NCBI GenBank assembly: GCA_947447985.1
Contig: CANFLX010000001.1
Coordinates: forward strand, 1 to 64,000
Length of the DNA stretch: 64,000 bases
Direction of reading: 5' to 3'
Source of the DNA: Comamonadaceae bacterium
Lineage (GTDB): Bacteria > Pseudomonadota > Gammaproteobacteria > Burkholderiales > Burkholderiaceae_C
The notes under the pieces are model-generated. The model was given only the letters and a program-made list of their open reading frames with translations, ran no database searches and was not told where the DNA came from. Both the position numbers and the translations under genes were made by a program. Below are positions 57,193 to 64,000 of the stretch, piece after piece. How positions within the stretch are numbered: position 1 is the first letter of the stretch; every line of letters begins with the position of its first letter.

Positions 57193-57972
57193 ATGAAAAT
57201 TCTGATCTCCAACGACGACGGCTACCAAGCCCCCGGCTTAGCTGCACTGTTCAATGCCCTCAAAGACGTGGCCGAGGTCGAGGTGATTGCGCCCGAGCAC
57301 AACAACAGTGCCAAGTCCAACGCACTCACCCTCAACGCCCCTTTGTATGTGCACCGCGGTGCCAATGGATTTCGCTACGTGAACGGCACCCCCGCCGATT
57401 GTGTGCACATTGCGCTCTCGGGCTTGCTGGACTACCGCCCCGATCTGGTGGTGTCTGGCATCAACAACGGCGCCAACATGGGTGACGACACGATTTACTC
57501 CGGCACCGTGGGTGCGGCCATGGAGGGTTACTTGTTTGGCATTCCGTCGCTGGCTTTTTCGCAGGTGCACAAAGACTGGCTGGAGATCGAATCTGCTGCC
57601 CGCAAAGCGCGCGACCTGGTGCTGTCCATGGTGCAGCACAACATGCTGGGCAAAGCGCCCTGGCTCTTGAATGTGAATATTCCCAATTTGCCGTATTCGC
57701 AGATCGGAGCGACCAAGCTCTGCCGCCTGGGCAAGCGCCACGCCGCCGAACCGGTCATTCAACAAACCAGCCCCCGCGGCGAGACCATGTACTGGATTGG
57801 CGCTGCCGGTCCGGCCAAAGACGATGCCGAAGGCACCGACTTCCACGCCACCACGCTGGGCCATATGTCGATCACGCCGCTCAAGATTGACTTGACCGAC
57901 CACCAGAGCCTGGCAACCTGGTCGCAAACCGCTGCGCTGTTTGCGCCGCCCATGGAGCCGGGCGCCGCATGA
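57193..57972 (+). CDS. surE: 5'/3'-nucleotidase SurE
   Basis: 259-residue survival protein E phosphatase. The metal site [17 protein letters not shown] is at the N-terminus, then [28 protein letters not shown], and [21 protein letters not shown]. It dephosphorylates nucleoside monophosphates and is linked to stationary-phase survival. Overlaps pcm by ATGA. Confidence 0.97.
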   Translation: MKILISNDDGYQAPGLAALFNALKDVAEVEVIAPEHNNSAKSNALTLNAPLYVHRGANGFRYVNGTPADCVHIALSGLLDYRPDLVVSGINNGANMGDDTIYSGTVGAAMEGYLFGIPSLAFSQVHKDWLEIESAARKARDLVLSMVQHNMLGKAPWLLNVNIPNLPYSQIGATKLCRLGKRHAAEPVIQQTSPRGETMYWIGAAGPAKDDAEGTDFHATTLGHMSITPLKIDLTDHQSLATWSQTAALFAPPMEPGAA

Positions 57973-58730
57973 AAGAGCGGCCCTCGTTCCCGGCGCGATT
58001 GGGCAGCAGTGCGCCCCCTGCCAAGGCCAAAAGCCCACCAAGCACCAATGTGCCACAGGGTCTGGGCATGGACTCCTCTGCCGTGCGCCAGCGCATGGTG
58101 CAAAAGCTGGCAGGGCAGGGCCTGACTGACCCCCGCGTCCTGGCGGCCATGGGCAAGGTGGAGCGCCACCGCTTTGTGGATAGCGCTTTGGTCAACCAGG
58201 CCTACGAAGACACCAGTCTGCCCATCGGTTTGGGCCAAACCATTTCCAAACCGGGCGTGGTCTCACGCATGGTGGAATTGCTGTGCAACGGTGTGAGCGG
58301 CAAGCTCGGGCGGGTGTTGGAAATCGGCACCGGTTGTGGCTACCAAGCCGCGGTGCTGAGTGAAGTAGCGAGCGAGGTCTACACCATCGAGCGTTTGCGT
58401 GGCCTGAATGAAAAAGCCCGCGAGAACTTGCGCTATCTTCGCCTGGCCCATGTTCACCTGCTTTTGGGTGACGGCATGTTGGGCTATCCGCAGGGCGCGC
58501 CCTACGCCGCCATCATTGCCGCAGCCGGAGGCGAGGCCCTGCCCACAGCCTGGACCGACCAGCTGGCCGTAGGCGGGCGCTTGGTGGCGCCCGTCGCCCA
58601 GCCGACGGGGCGCGGGGTGGGCACTGCCGTAGCGCAAGCCTTGGTTGTGGTGGACAAAACCAGCCAAGGACTGCGGCACACGGTGCTCGAAGCAGTGCAC
58701 TTCGTACCCCTAAAATCGGGCTTGGCGTAA
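57969..58730 (+). CDS. pcm: protein-L-isoaspartate O-methyltransferase
   Basis: 253 residues. SAM-dependent repair of isoaspartyl residues. [22 protein letters not shown] and [19 protein letters not shown] are the family motifs. A basic, proline-rich leader of about 35 residues precedes the conserved part; an internal ATG at 58068 ([10 protein letters not shown]) would give a form of usual size. ATGA overlap with surE supports the upstream start. Its context surE-pcm-nlpD is conserved. Confidence 0.94.
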   Translation: MKERPSFPARLGSSAPPAKAKSPPSTNVPQGLGMDSSAVRQRMVQKLAGQGLTDPRVLAAMGKVERHRFVDSALVNQAYEDTSLPIGLGQTISKPGVVSRMVELLCNGVSGKLGRVLEIGTGCGYQAAVLSEVASEVYTIERLRGLNEKARENLRYLRLAHVHLLLGDGMLGYPQGAPYAAIIAAAGGEALPTAWTDQLAVGGRLVAPVAQPTGRGVGTAVAQALVVVDKTSQGLRHTVLEAVHFVPLKSGLA

Positions 58731-58738
58731 AGTTGACT

Positions 58739-59650
58739 ATGGGAATGAATGCAATGGTAAATAGCCTGCTTCGGGGTGCTGCGACGTTGCTCGCAATCGG
58801 CTTGCTGGGCTTGGCCGCTTGCAGTTCCAAGTCAGGCTTTCGACCCCCCGTGGAGGATTTAGGCCGCACGGCACACTCCGCGTCGACCCGCGCTGCGGAA
58901 TCCTCGAAGGCTGCGCCCGCACCCGCCCCTGCGCCGGCGTCGCAGGTCCCCAATGTCGTGGTCGATCCCAATGCTGGCAAGCCCGGTTACTACACCGTCA
59001 AGCAAGGCGATACCCTGATCAAAATTGGCCTGGAGACAGGCCAAAGCTACCGGGACATCGCACGCTGGAGTGCGTTGGAAAACCCCAATCGGATTGAAAT
59101 CGGCCAAGCCTTGCGGGTGGTTCCTCCGGAAGATGCGGTGGTGGTCAAGCCCGTCACAAGCGCGAAAGTGACATCCACCGCCCTGCCGCCTGCTGGCGTG
59201 GCATCTGCACCCGCCAAAGCCGCTTCGGCCCCAGCGACTAGCACCGCTCCCGCGCCAGCTGCAAGTTCCGCCAGTGAAGACGACATCGCGTTCTCCTGGC
59301 CCGCCAAGGGCGAGGTCATCGATGGTTTTGATGAGTCCAAAAACCGCAAGGGATTGGACATCGGCGGCTCCAATGGCGATGCCGTGCTGGCTGCTGCGGA
59401 TGGCAAAGTGGTCTACGCCGACGCTGGTTTGCGCGGCTACGGCAAGCTCATCATCATCAAGCACAACAGCCAATTTCTGACGGCGTATGCGCACAACCAG
59501 ACACTGCTGGTCAAAGAAGACCAAACCGTGAAAAAAGGCCAAAAAATCGCGGAGATGGGCAGCACCGACAGTGACCGCACCAAGCTGCACTTTGAGGTGC
59601 GCAAACAGGGCAAGCCGGTCGATCCGTCCAAGTACTTGCCCGCGCGCTGA
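58739..59650 (+). CDS. nlpD: NlpD-like lipoprotein, LysM and M23 peptidase domains
   Basis: About 303 residues. A signal peptide with lipobox LAAC (lipidated Cys) leads to a Ala/Pro-rich linker, a LysM domain (YYTVKQGDTLIKIGLETGQSYRDIARWS) and a C-terminal M23 (LytM) domain (GLDIGGSNGDAVLAAADGKVVYADAGLRGYGKLIIIKH). In E. coli NlpD activates an amidase for cell separation; its zinc ligands are degenerate. Here the usual HxH tail reads LHFEV with only part of the metal site, so it is likely non-catalytic. ATGs at 58739, 58745 and 58754 are possible; a TTG begins the track ORF. Confidence 0.9.
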   Translation: MGMNAMVNSLLRGAATLLAIGLLGLAACSSKSGFRPPVEDLGRTAHSASTRAAESSKAAPAPAPAPASQVPNVVVDPNAGKPGYYTVKQGDTLIKIGLETGQSYRDIARWSALENPNRIEIGQALRVVPPEDAVVVKPVTSAKVTSTALPPAGVASAPAKAASAPATSTAPAPAASSASEDDIAFSWPAKGEVIDGFDESKNRKGLDIGGSNGDAVLAAADGKVVYADAGLRGYGKLIIIKHNSQFLTAYAHNQTLLVKEDQTVKKGQKIAEMGSTDSDRTKLHFEVRKQGKPVDPSKYLPAR

Positions 59651-59667
59651 CCTGAGACAATCGGGGG

Positions 59668-61122
59668 ATGCATGAAGCTCCCCTGACCGAATCCACGACC
59701 GCCGCCTTGCCTGAGGGTTGGCTGGCGGTCAAATCCCTCGACCTCGAAGCCCAGGGCGTGGCACACCGCGCCGATGGCAAAGTCGTTTTTATCGACGGTG
59801 CGCTGCCCTTTGAGGTGGTCAGTGCCCATATCCACCGCAGCAAAAGCAGCTTTGACAAAGGCACGCTGACGGACATTCATGTGGAGTCGTCGCAGCGTGT
59901 GCGCCCCGCGTGTGCGCATTTCGGCCTGCAGCCCAATTCCTGCGGCGGCTGCAAGATGCAGCACATGCACGCCAGCGCCCAGGTGGCCGTCAAACAGCGC
60001 GTGCTCGAAGACAACCTCTGGCACATCGGAAAAATCAAGCCCGAAACCGTGCTCCGCCCCATTGAAGGCCCGACCTGGGGCTACCGTTACCGCGCGCGCT
60101 TGTCGGTGCGCTTTGTGCGCAAGAAGGGCGAGGTATTGATCGGTTTTCACGAGCGCAAAAGCCACTTCGTCGCCGATATCAAATCCTGCCAGGTGCTGGC
60201 ACCGCACGTGAGTGCCATGTTGCTGCCTCTGCGCGCTTTGGTGGGGTCGATGGATGCGGTCGAGCAGATACCGCAGATCGAATTGGCCGTGGGCGACATG
60301 GCCACGGTAGGGGGTGCACCCGCGCAAGGGGATGTGACCGCGCTGGTGTTGCGCCATATGGTGCCGCTCAGCGACGGTGATCTGGCCAAGCTTCGGCAGT
60401 TTGCGGTTGCACACCCCGGGGTGCAGTGGTGGCTGCAAGCCAAGGGCCCTGACACCATCGTGCGTCTGGACGAATTGCCAGGCCACGAGACGGGTGCGCT
60501 GGCCTATTGCCTGCCGCAATTTGGTATCACCATGCCATTTAGGCCTACCGATTTCACGCAGGTCAATCCGCACATCAACCGGGTGCTGGTGTCCCGTGCG
60601 CTGGGCTTGTTACAAGTCCAGAAGACCGAGCGCGTGATTGATTGGTTCTGTGGGCTGGGCAACTTCACACTCCCACTGGCGACCCAGGCGCGCGAGGTGC
60701 TGGGGATCGAAGGCGCGGAGTCGCTGGTGGCCCGCTCTCGGGACAATTTGGCGCTGAATGCACAGCGACAAGGCGCGCCGTACCTTGCGCCCACCACTTT
60801 TGCCGCCCGCAATTTGTTTGAAATGACGCCTTCGTTGTTGGTGGCCGACGGCAGTGCCGACAAATGGCTGATCGACCCGCCGCGCGAAGGCGCATTTGCC
60901 TTGGTGCAGGCCTTGGCGGAGTTGCAGGCAACTCCAGAACTGCGTGGCACTTGGACGCCACCGCAGCGCATTGTCTACGTCAGCTGCAACCCGGCGACGC
61001 TTGCCAGGGACGCCGGGGTGCTGGTGACCCAAGCCGGATACCGCTGCACGGCGGCGGGCGTGGTGAATATGTTTCCTCACACGGCCCACGTCGAGAGCAT
61101 TGCGGTGTTTGAGCGGGCATAA
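59668..61122 (+). CDS. rlmD: 23S rRNA (uracil-1939-C5)-methyltransferase
   Basis: 484 residues. The TRAM-like N-terminus ([29 protein letters not shown]) is followed by the 4Fe-4S cysteines in [18 protein letters not shown], the SAM domain ([16 protein letters not shown]) and the catalytic Cys in [17 protein letters not shown]. It methylates U1939 (RumA). It begins 18 bp after nlpD. A terminator follows the stop directly. Confidence 0.95.
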   Translation: MHEAPLTESTTAALPEGWLAVKSLDLEAQGVAHRADGKVVFIDGALPFEVVSAHIHRSKSSFDKGTLTDIHVESSQRVRPACAHFGLQPNSCGGCKMQHMHASAQVAVKQRVLEDNLWHIGKIKPETVLRPIEGPTWGYRYRARLSVRFVRKKGEVLIGFHERKSHFVADIKSCQVLAPHVSAMLLPLRALVGSMDAVEQIPQIELAVGDMATVGGAPAQGDVTALVLRHMVPLSDGDLAKLRQFAVAHPGVQWWLQAKGPDTIVRLDELPGHETGALAYCLPQFGITMPFRPTDFTQVNPHINRVLVSRALGLLQVQKTERVIDWFCGLGNFTLPLATQAREVLGIEGAESLVARSRDNLALNAQRQGAPYLAPTTFAARNLFEMTPSLLVADGSADKWLIDPPREGAFALVQALAELQATPELRGTWTPPQRIVYVSCNPATLARDAGVLVTQAGYRCTAAGVVNMFPHTAHVESIAVFERA

Positions 61123-61146
61123 AAAAAGGCCCTTGCGGGCCTTTTT
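61121..61146. terminator. bidirectional rho-independent terminator between rlmD and the BI-1 gene
   Basis: AAAAAGGCCC-TTGC-GGGCCTTTTT: a 5-bp GC stem extended by A-T pairs, with a TTGC loop and runs of A and T on either side. It begins at the rlmD stop codon and serves the convergent BI-1 gene from the other side. Confidence 0.9.
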
Positions 61147-61167
61147 CATTGGGAGCCAAGAGGACGC

Positions 61168-61863
61168 TTAGTCGCGCTCGCCGCCGAAGATTCCCAGCAG
61201 GGCCAGCAGGTTCTGGAACACATTGATGATGTCCAGGTACAGCGCCAAGGTAGCAGAGATGTAGTTGGTTTCACCGCCGTCAATGATCTGCTTGAGGTCG
61301 TACAGCATGTAGGCGCTGAAGATGCCGATGGCCGCCAAAGACATGACCAGCATGCCGGTCGAAGACCCGACAAAAATATTGATGATGCTGCCCACCATCA
61401 ATACGATCACGCCGACAAACAGCCATTGGCCCATGCCCGAGAGGTCACGTTTGATGACGGACGCCAGACTGGCCATCAGAAAAAAGACGCCAGCCGTGCC
61501 ACCAAAGGCCGTCATGATCAGCTCAGGCCCGTTTTTGAAGCCCAGCGTATGCGCAATCAAGCGCGAGAGCATGAGGCCCATGAAGAAGGTAAAGCCCAGC
61601 AGCACGGGCACGCCAGCAGCCGAGTTTTTGGTTCGTTCGATGGCATAAATGAAGCCAAAAGCACCGGCCAGGAACAGCACGATGCCCAGGCCGCCGCTGA
61701 ATACTTGCCCCATGCCCAGCGCCACGCCCATCCAAGCGCCCAGCACGGTCGGAATCATGCTCAGCGAGAGCAGCCAGTATGTATTGCGCAAAACGCGGTT
61801 GCGCTCTTGCGCCGACAGGCCATAGCCCAGGCCGGCGTCCATCAGGGTTGCGTGTTCATTCAT
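61168..61863 (-). CDS. Bax inhibitor-1 / YbhL family membrane protein
   Basis: 231 residues starting at ATG 61863 (MNEHATLMDAGL). Seven hydrophobic segments with the C-terminal acidic signature FSAYMLYDLKQIIDGG typical of BI-1 proteins, which act as pH-sensitive calcium leak channels in some bacteria. The ATG at 61869 is only 1 nt from the AAGGAG site; the one at 61863 has a good 7-nt spacing, so it is preferred. Converges with rlmD. Confidence 0.9.
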   Translation of the reverse strand: MNEHATLMDAGLGYGLSAQERNRVLRNTYWLLSLSMIPTVLGAWMGVALGMGQVFSGGLGIVLFLAGAFGFIYAIERTKNSAAGVPVLLGFTFFMGLMLSRLIAHTLGFKNGPELIMTAFGGTAGVFFLMASLASVIKRDLSGMGQWLFVGVIVLMVGSIINIFVGSSTGMLVMSLAAIGIFSAYMLYDLKQIIDGGETNYISATLALYLDIINVFQNLLALLGIFGGERD

Positions 61864-62045
61864 GGTCATACTCCTTGAAAACCTGAATAGCAGGTGCGGC
61901 GATTTTAGGCATTTACAAGCGCAATTCCCAAAAAAATAGCAATTGCCCCGATTTTGCGTGGGGCTGTCGCTGCGCCCTGCGAGGGCCACGTGGCAGGTCA
62001 GGCGCGGTATGCTTGCGGGCTGGTTCCATTAACAGACTTGATCTC

Positions 62046-62453
62046 ATGAAAACAAAACCGTATTTAGAACTCGCCGACCTCAAAGCCATCGCTGCTGCTG
62101 CTGAAGCGGAGGCGCTGGCCAACCACTGGGCGGTCACCATTGCCATCGTGGATGACGGCGGTCATTTGCTCTGGTTGCAGCGCCTGGACGGTGCCGCAGC
62201 GATTTCTTCCTTGATCGCCCCCGCCAAAGCGCGTACCTCTGCGATGGGGCGCCGCGAGTCCAAGGTCTACGAAGAGATCATCAATGGCGGACGCTTCTCG
62301 TTTTTGAGCGCGCCCACCCTGGACGGCATGCTCGAAGGCGGTGTGCCCATCGTCAAAGACGGCCAATGCCTGGGCGCGGTGGGTGTGAGCGGCGTGAAAT
62401 CGACCGAAGACGCGCAAATTGCGCGGGCCGGTTTGGCTGCCATCGGCCTCTAA
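62046..62453 (+). CDS. GlcG/HbpS family protein (DUF336), possibly heme binding
   Basis: 135 residues from ATG 62046 (MKTKPYLELADLKAIAAAAEAEA). Compact alpha/beta domain with VTIAIVDDGGHLLWLQRLDGA, GGVPIVKDGQCLGAVGVSG and EDAQIARAGLAAI, the GlcG/DUF336 pattern. Some members bind heme or degrade it; others are of unknown function next to glycolate genes. No signal peptide. Flanked by a BI-1 gene and ppsR. Confidence 0.85.
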   Translation: MKTKPYLELADLKAIAAAAEAEALANHWAVTIAIVDDGGHLLWLQRLDGAAAISSLIAPAKARTSAMGRRESKVYEEIINGGRFSFLSAPTLDGMLEGGVPIVKDGQCLGAVGVSGVKSTEDAQIARAGLAAIGL

Positions 62454-62465
62454 GGACGCAGCACC

Positions 62466-63287
62466 TCAGTAAGCCAGTCGCTCGGGGTGCAACTCCTGCA
62501 GGATGGTGGTTGCAATTTCCTCGATCGACTTGGTGGTCGTCGATAGCCAGCGAATGCCGGCACGGCGCATCATGCTTTCACCTTCGCTCACCTCCATGCG
62601 GCAGTTTTCGATGGACGCGTACTTGGAGCCGGGGCGGCGCTCGTTGCGGATTTCGCTCAGGCGTTCGGCCTGAATCGTCAGGCCAAAGATTTTTTTCTTG
62701 TGCGCCAGCAGAGCCACAGGCAACTGGCGGCGCTCAAAATCTTCGGGAATCAGCGGGTAATTGGACGCTTTGAGGCCGTACTGCATCGCAAGGTACAGAG
62801 AGGTTGGCGTCTTTCCGCTGCGGCTGATGCCGACCAGGATGACGTCAGACTGTTCCAGATCGCGGTTGCTTTGGCCGTCGTCGTGTGACAGCGAGAAGTT
62901 GATCGCTTCAATGCGGTCGTGGTATTCCTTGCTCTTGCTCGCATCGCTGAAGCGGCCGATGCGGTGGTTGGACTTGAGGTTGAGTTCCTGCTCCAGCGGA
63001 TGCACAAACATGCCGAACATGTCCAAAAGCATGCCCTGGCAGCCTTCTTGGATCACTTTGAGCACCTCCATATTCACCAGCGTCGTAAAAACAATGGGCT
63101 TTTCACCGTCGACCACACCTGCATGGTTGATTTGTCGCACCACTTGGTGCGCCTTGTCGGCAGTATCGATAAACGGCAGCCGGTGGTGGCGCACCGTGGT
63201 TTCAAACTGGGCCAGGATGGCCTTGCCAAAGGTTTCGGCGGTGATGCCGGTGCCATCCGAGACAAAAAAAACGCTGCGTTGGGACAT
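62466..63287 (-). CDS. ppsR: phosphoenolpyruvate synthase regulatory protein (bifunctional kinase/pyrophosphorylase)
   Basis: 273 residues of the DUF299 family. FVSDGTGITAETFG is the N-terminal signature and a P-loop-like GISRSGKTPTSLYLAMQYG is near residue 153. It switches PEP synthase on and off by threonine phosphorylation and phosphorolytic dephosphorylation. The target gene ppsA is divergent, 271 bp away, the usual arrangement. Confidence 0.95.
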   Translation of the reverse strand: MSQRSVFFVSDGTGITAETFGKAILAQFETTVRHHRLPFIDTADKAHQVVRQINHAGVVDGEKPIVFTTLVNMEVLKVIQEGCQGMLLDMFGMFVHPLEQELNLKSNHRIGRFSDASKSKEYHDRIEAINFSLSHDDGQSNRDLEQSDVILVGISRSGKTPTSLYLAMQYGLKASNYPLIPEDFERRQLPVALLAHKKKIFGLTIQAERLSEIRNERRPGSKYASIENCRMEVSEGESMMRRAGIRWLSTTTKSIEEIATTILQELHPERLAY

Positions 63288-63558
63288 GGTGCTACGACGC
63301 TAGAGATAGAACAAAGAGGGCGGGCCAGAGGCTCTGAGCCACCTGACCCGCATTGTGTGCCAAAGACGGGCCTACCAGCTTCGGGCCCCGCGGTAGGGGA
63401 GACCTACAATTGCCGCGTGGCCAGCCAACGACGAGCCGCGAGACCGCCAGAACGACAACAACAAGCCCCGAGTTTCGCAACACCGAGCCGCCACCACCGC
63501 CAAATCGGGATCCGTACGCCGTTCCGAGAGAGGCCCCGTTTTTAACTTTGGAGTCTGT
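63288..63558. other. 271-bp intergenic region between ppsR and ppsA
   Basis: Must contain the promoters of the divergent ppsR and ppsA genes. I see no reliable -35/-10 pair, hairpin terminator or riboswitch. A ribosome binding site TTGGAG lies 5-10 bases before the ppsA ATG. Track ORFs crossing the region have no coding character. Confidence 0.6.
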
Positions 63559-64000
63559 ATGTCTGAACTATTTAGTGACACCGCTTGGGTCGTCCCGTTT
63601 GAGCACTTGCGCATGACGGACGTCGAGTCCGTGGGAGGCAAAAATGCCAGCCTGGGCGAGATGATTTCGCAACTGCCCCAGGGCGTGAAAGTGCCGACCG
63701 GTTTTGCCACGACGGCCCACGCCTTCCGGGCGTTCCTGGCCCATGGTGATTTGAGCGGTCGTATCAATGCACGGCTTGCCGCATTGGACATCGAGGATGT
63801 TCGCGCCCTGGCCGTCGCAGGCGCCGAAATCCGCGCCATGGTGGAAGTGCAGCCCTTTCCCGCCGCCTTGGAACAGGCGATTCGTGACGCCTTCCAAACA
63901 CTGAGCGCAGGCAACACCACGGCCTCGTTTGCCGTGCGCTCTTCGGCCACGGCCGAAGACCTGCCCGATGCCTCGTTTGCAGGCCAACAAGAGACCTTTT
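63559..64000 (+). CDS. ppsA: phosphoenolpyruvate synthase, 3' truncated by window end
   Basis: First 147 codons ([21 protein letters not shown]), open to the window end; the track does not list it because no stop occurs. The PEP/pyruvate-binding N-terminal domain signatures [12 protein letters not shown] and [20 protein letters not shown] match PpsA, which makes PEP from pyruvate and ATP in gluconeogenesis. Divergent ppsR supports it. Confidence 0.93.
   Translation, partial: MSELFSDTAWVVPFEHLRMTDVESVGGKNASLGEMISQLPQGVKVPTGFATTAHAFRAFLAHGDLSGRINARLAALDIEDVRALAVAGAEIRAMVEVQPFPAALEQAIRDAFQTLSAGNTTASFAVRSSATAEDLPDASFAGQQETF

Overview
The window is about 64 kb of high-G+C, gene-dense DNA. It looks like the chromosome of a betaproteobacterium of the Comamonadaceae, most likely Rhodoferax or a close relative. 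I infer this from protein character and local gene orders (rpsT|murJ, argD-argF with a DUF3579 gene, panB-panC with scpA and DUF3460, dusB-fis-purH, surE-pcm-nlpD, ppsR|ppsA); no database search was possible. No rRNA, tRNA, CRISPR array or transposase was recognised. Genes are tightly packed and often overlap by ATGA. No stretch much over 300 bases lacks a gene, apart from the repeat-bearing gap at 38124-38465.

Layout. 1-4.8 kb: topoisomerase IV genes parE (cut by the window edge) and parC, with a VapBC-type toxin-antitoxin pair between them. 4.8-12.5 kb: xylulokinase, a flavoprotein monooxygenase, a minus-strand argD-argF-kynU operon, a DUF3579 gene, a flavin reductase and rpsT. 12.5-25 kb: murJ, a SirB1-type gene, panBC, scpA, nadC-nadA, and a minus-strand mutL-MATE-miaA-ABC ATPase chain. 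25-29.7 kb: a CocE-type hydrolase, a hydantoinase/oxoprolinase and a small secreted protein.

29.9-38.4 kb: a three-gene operon of two transglutaminase-fold proteins around a fusion of circularly permuted ATP-grasp and alpha-E domains. These are the hallmarks of a predicted but poorly characterised peptide or amide-ligation system. An acyltransferase-3 gene sits at its 3' end between two perfect 141-bp direct repeats; the repeated unit is the 3' end of the last transglutaminase gene, so the acyltransferase looks like a recent insertion.

38.4-52.6 kb is the most striking region. A NarL-type two-component system is followed by a monoheme cytochrome c, a decaheme MtrA/MtoA-type cytochrome, an MtrB/MtoB-type outer-membrane porin and a tetraheme NapC/CymA-type quinol dehydrogenase. 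This is a full inner-membrane to outer-membrane electron conduit. It runs with a gap of only 11 bp into a complete ccmABCDEFGHI system for making c-type cytochromes. Sensing, conduit and heme attachment are thus laid out in one direction. A near-palindrome upstream of the first cytochrome gene is a plausible regulator site.

52.6-64 kb returns to housekeeping: a YqaA-type membrane protein, dusB-fis-purH, a quinone oxidoreductase, surE-pcm-nlpD, rlmD, a Bax-inhibitor-1-type protein, a GlcG-type protein and divergent ppsR and ppsA (cut by the window end). rpoS, which often follows nlpD, is absent from this spot.
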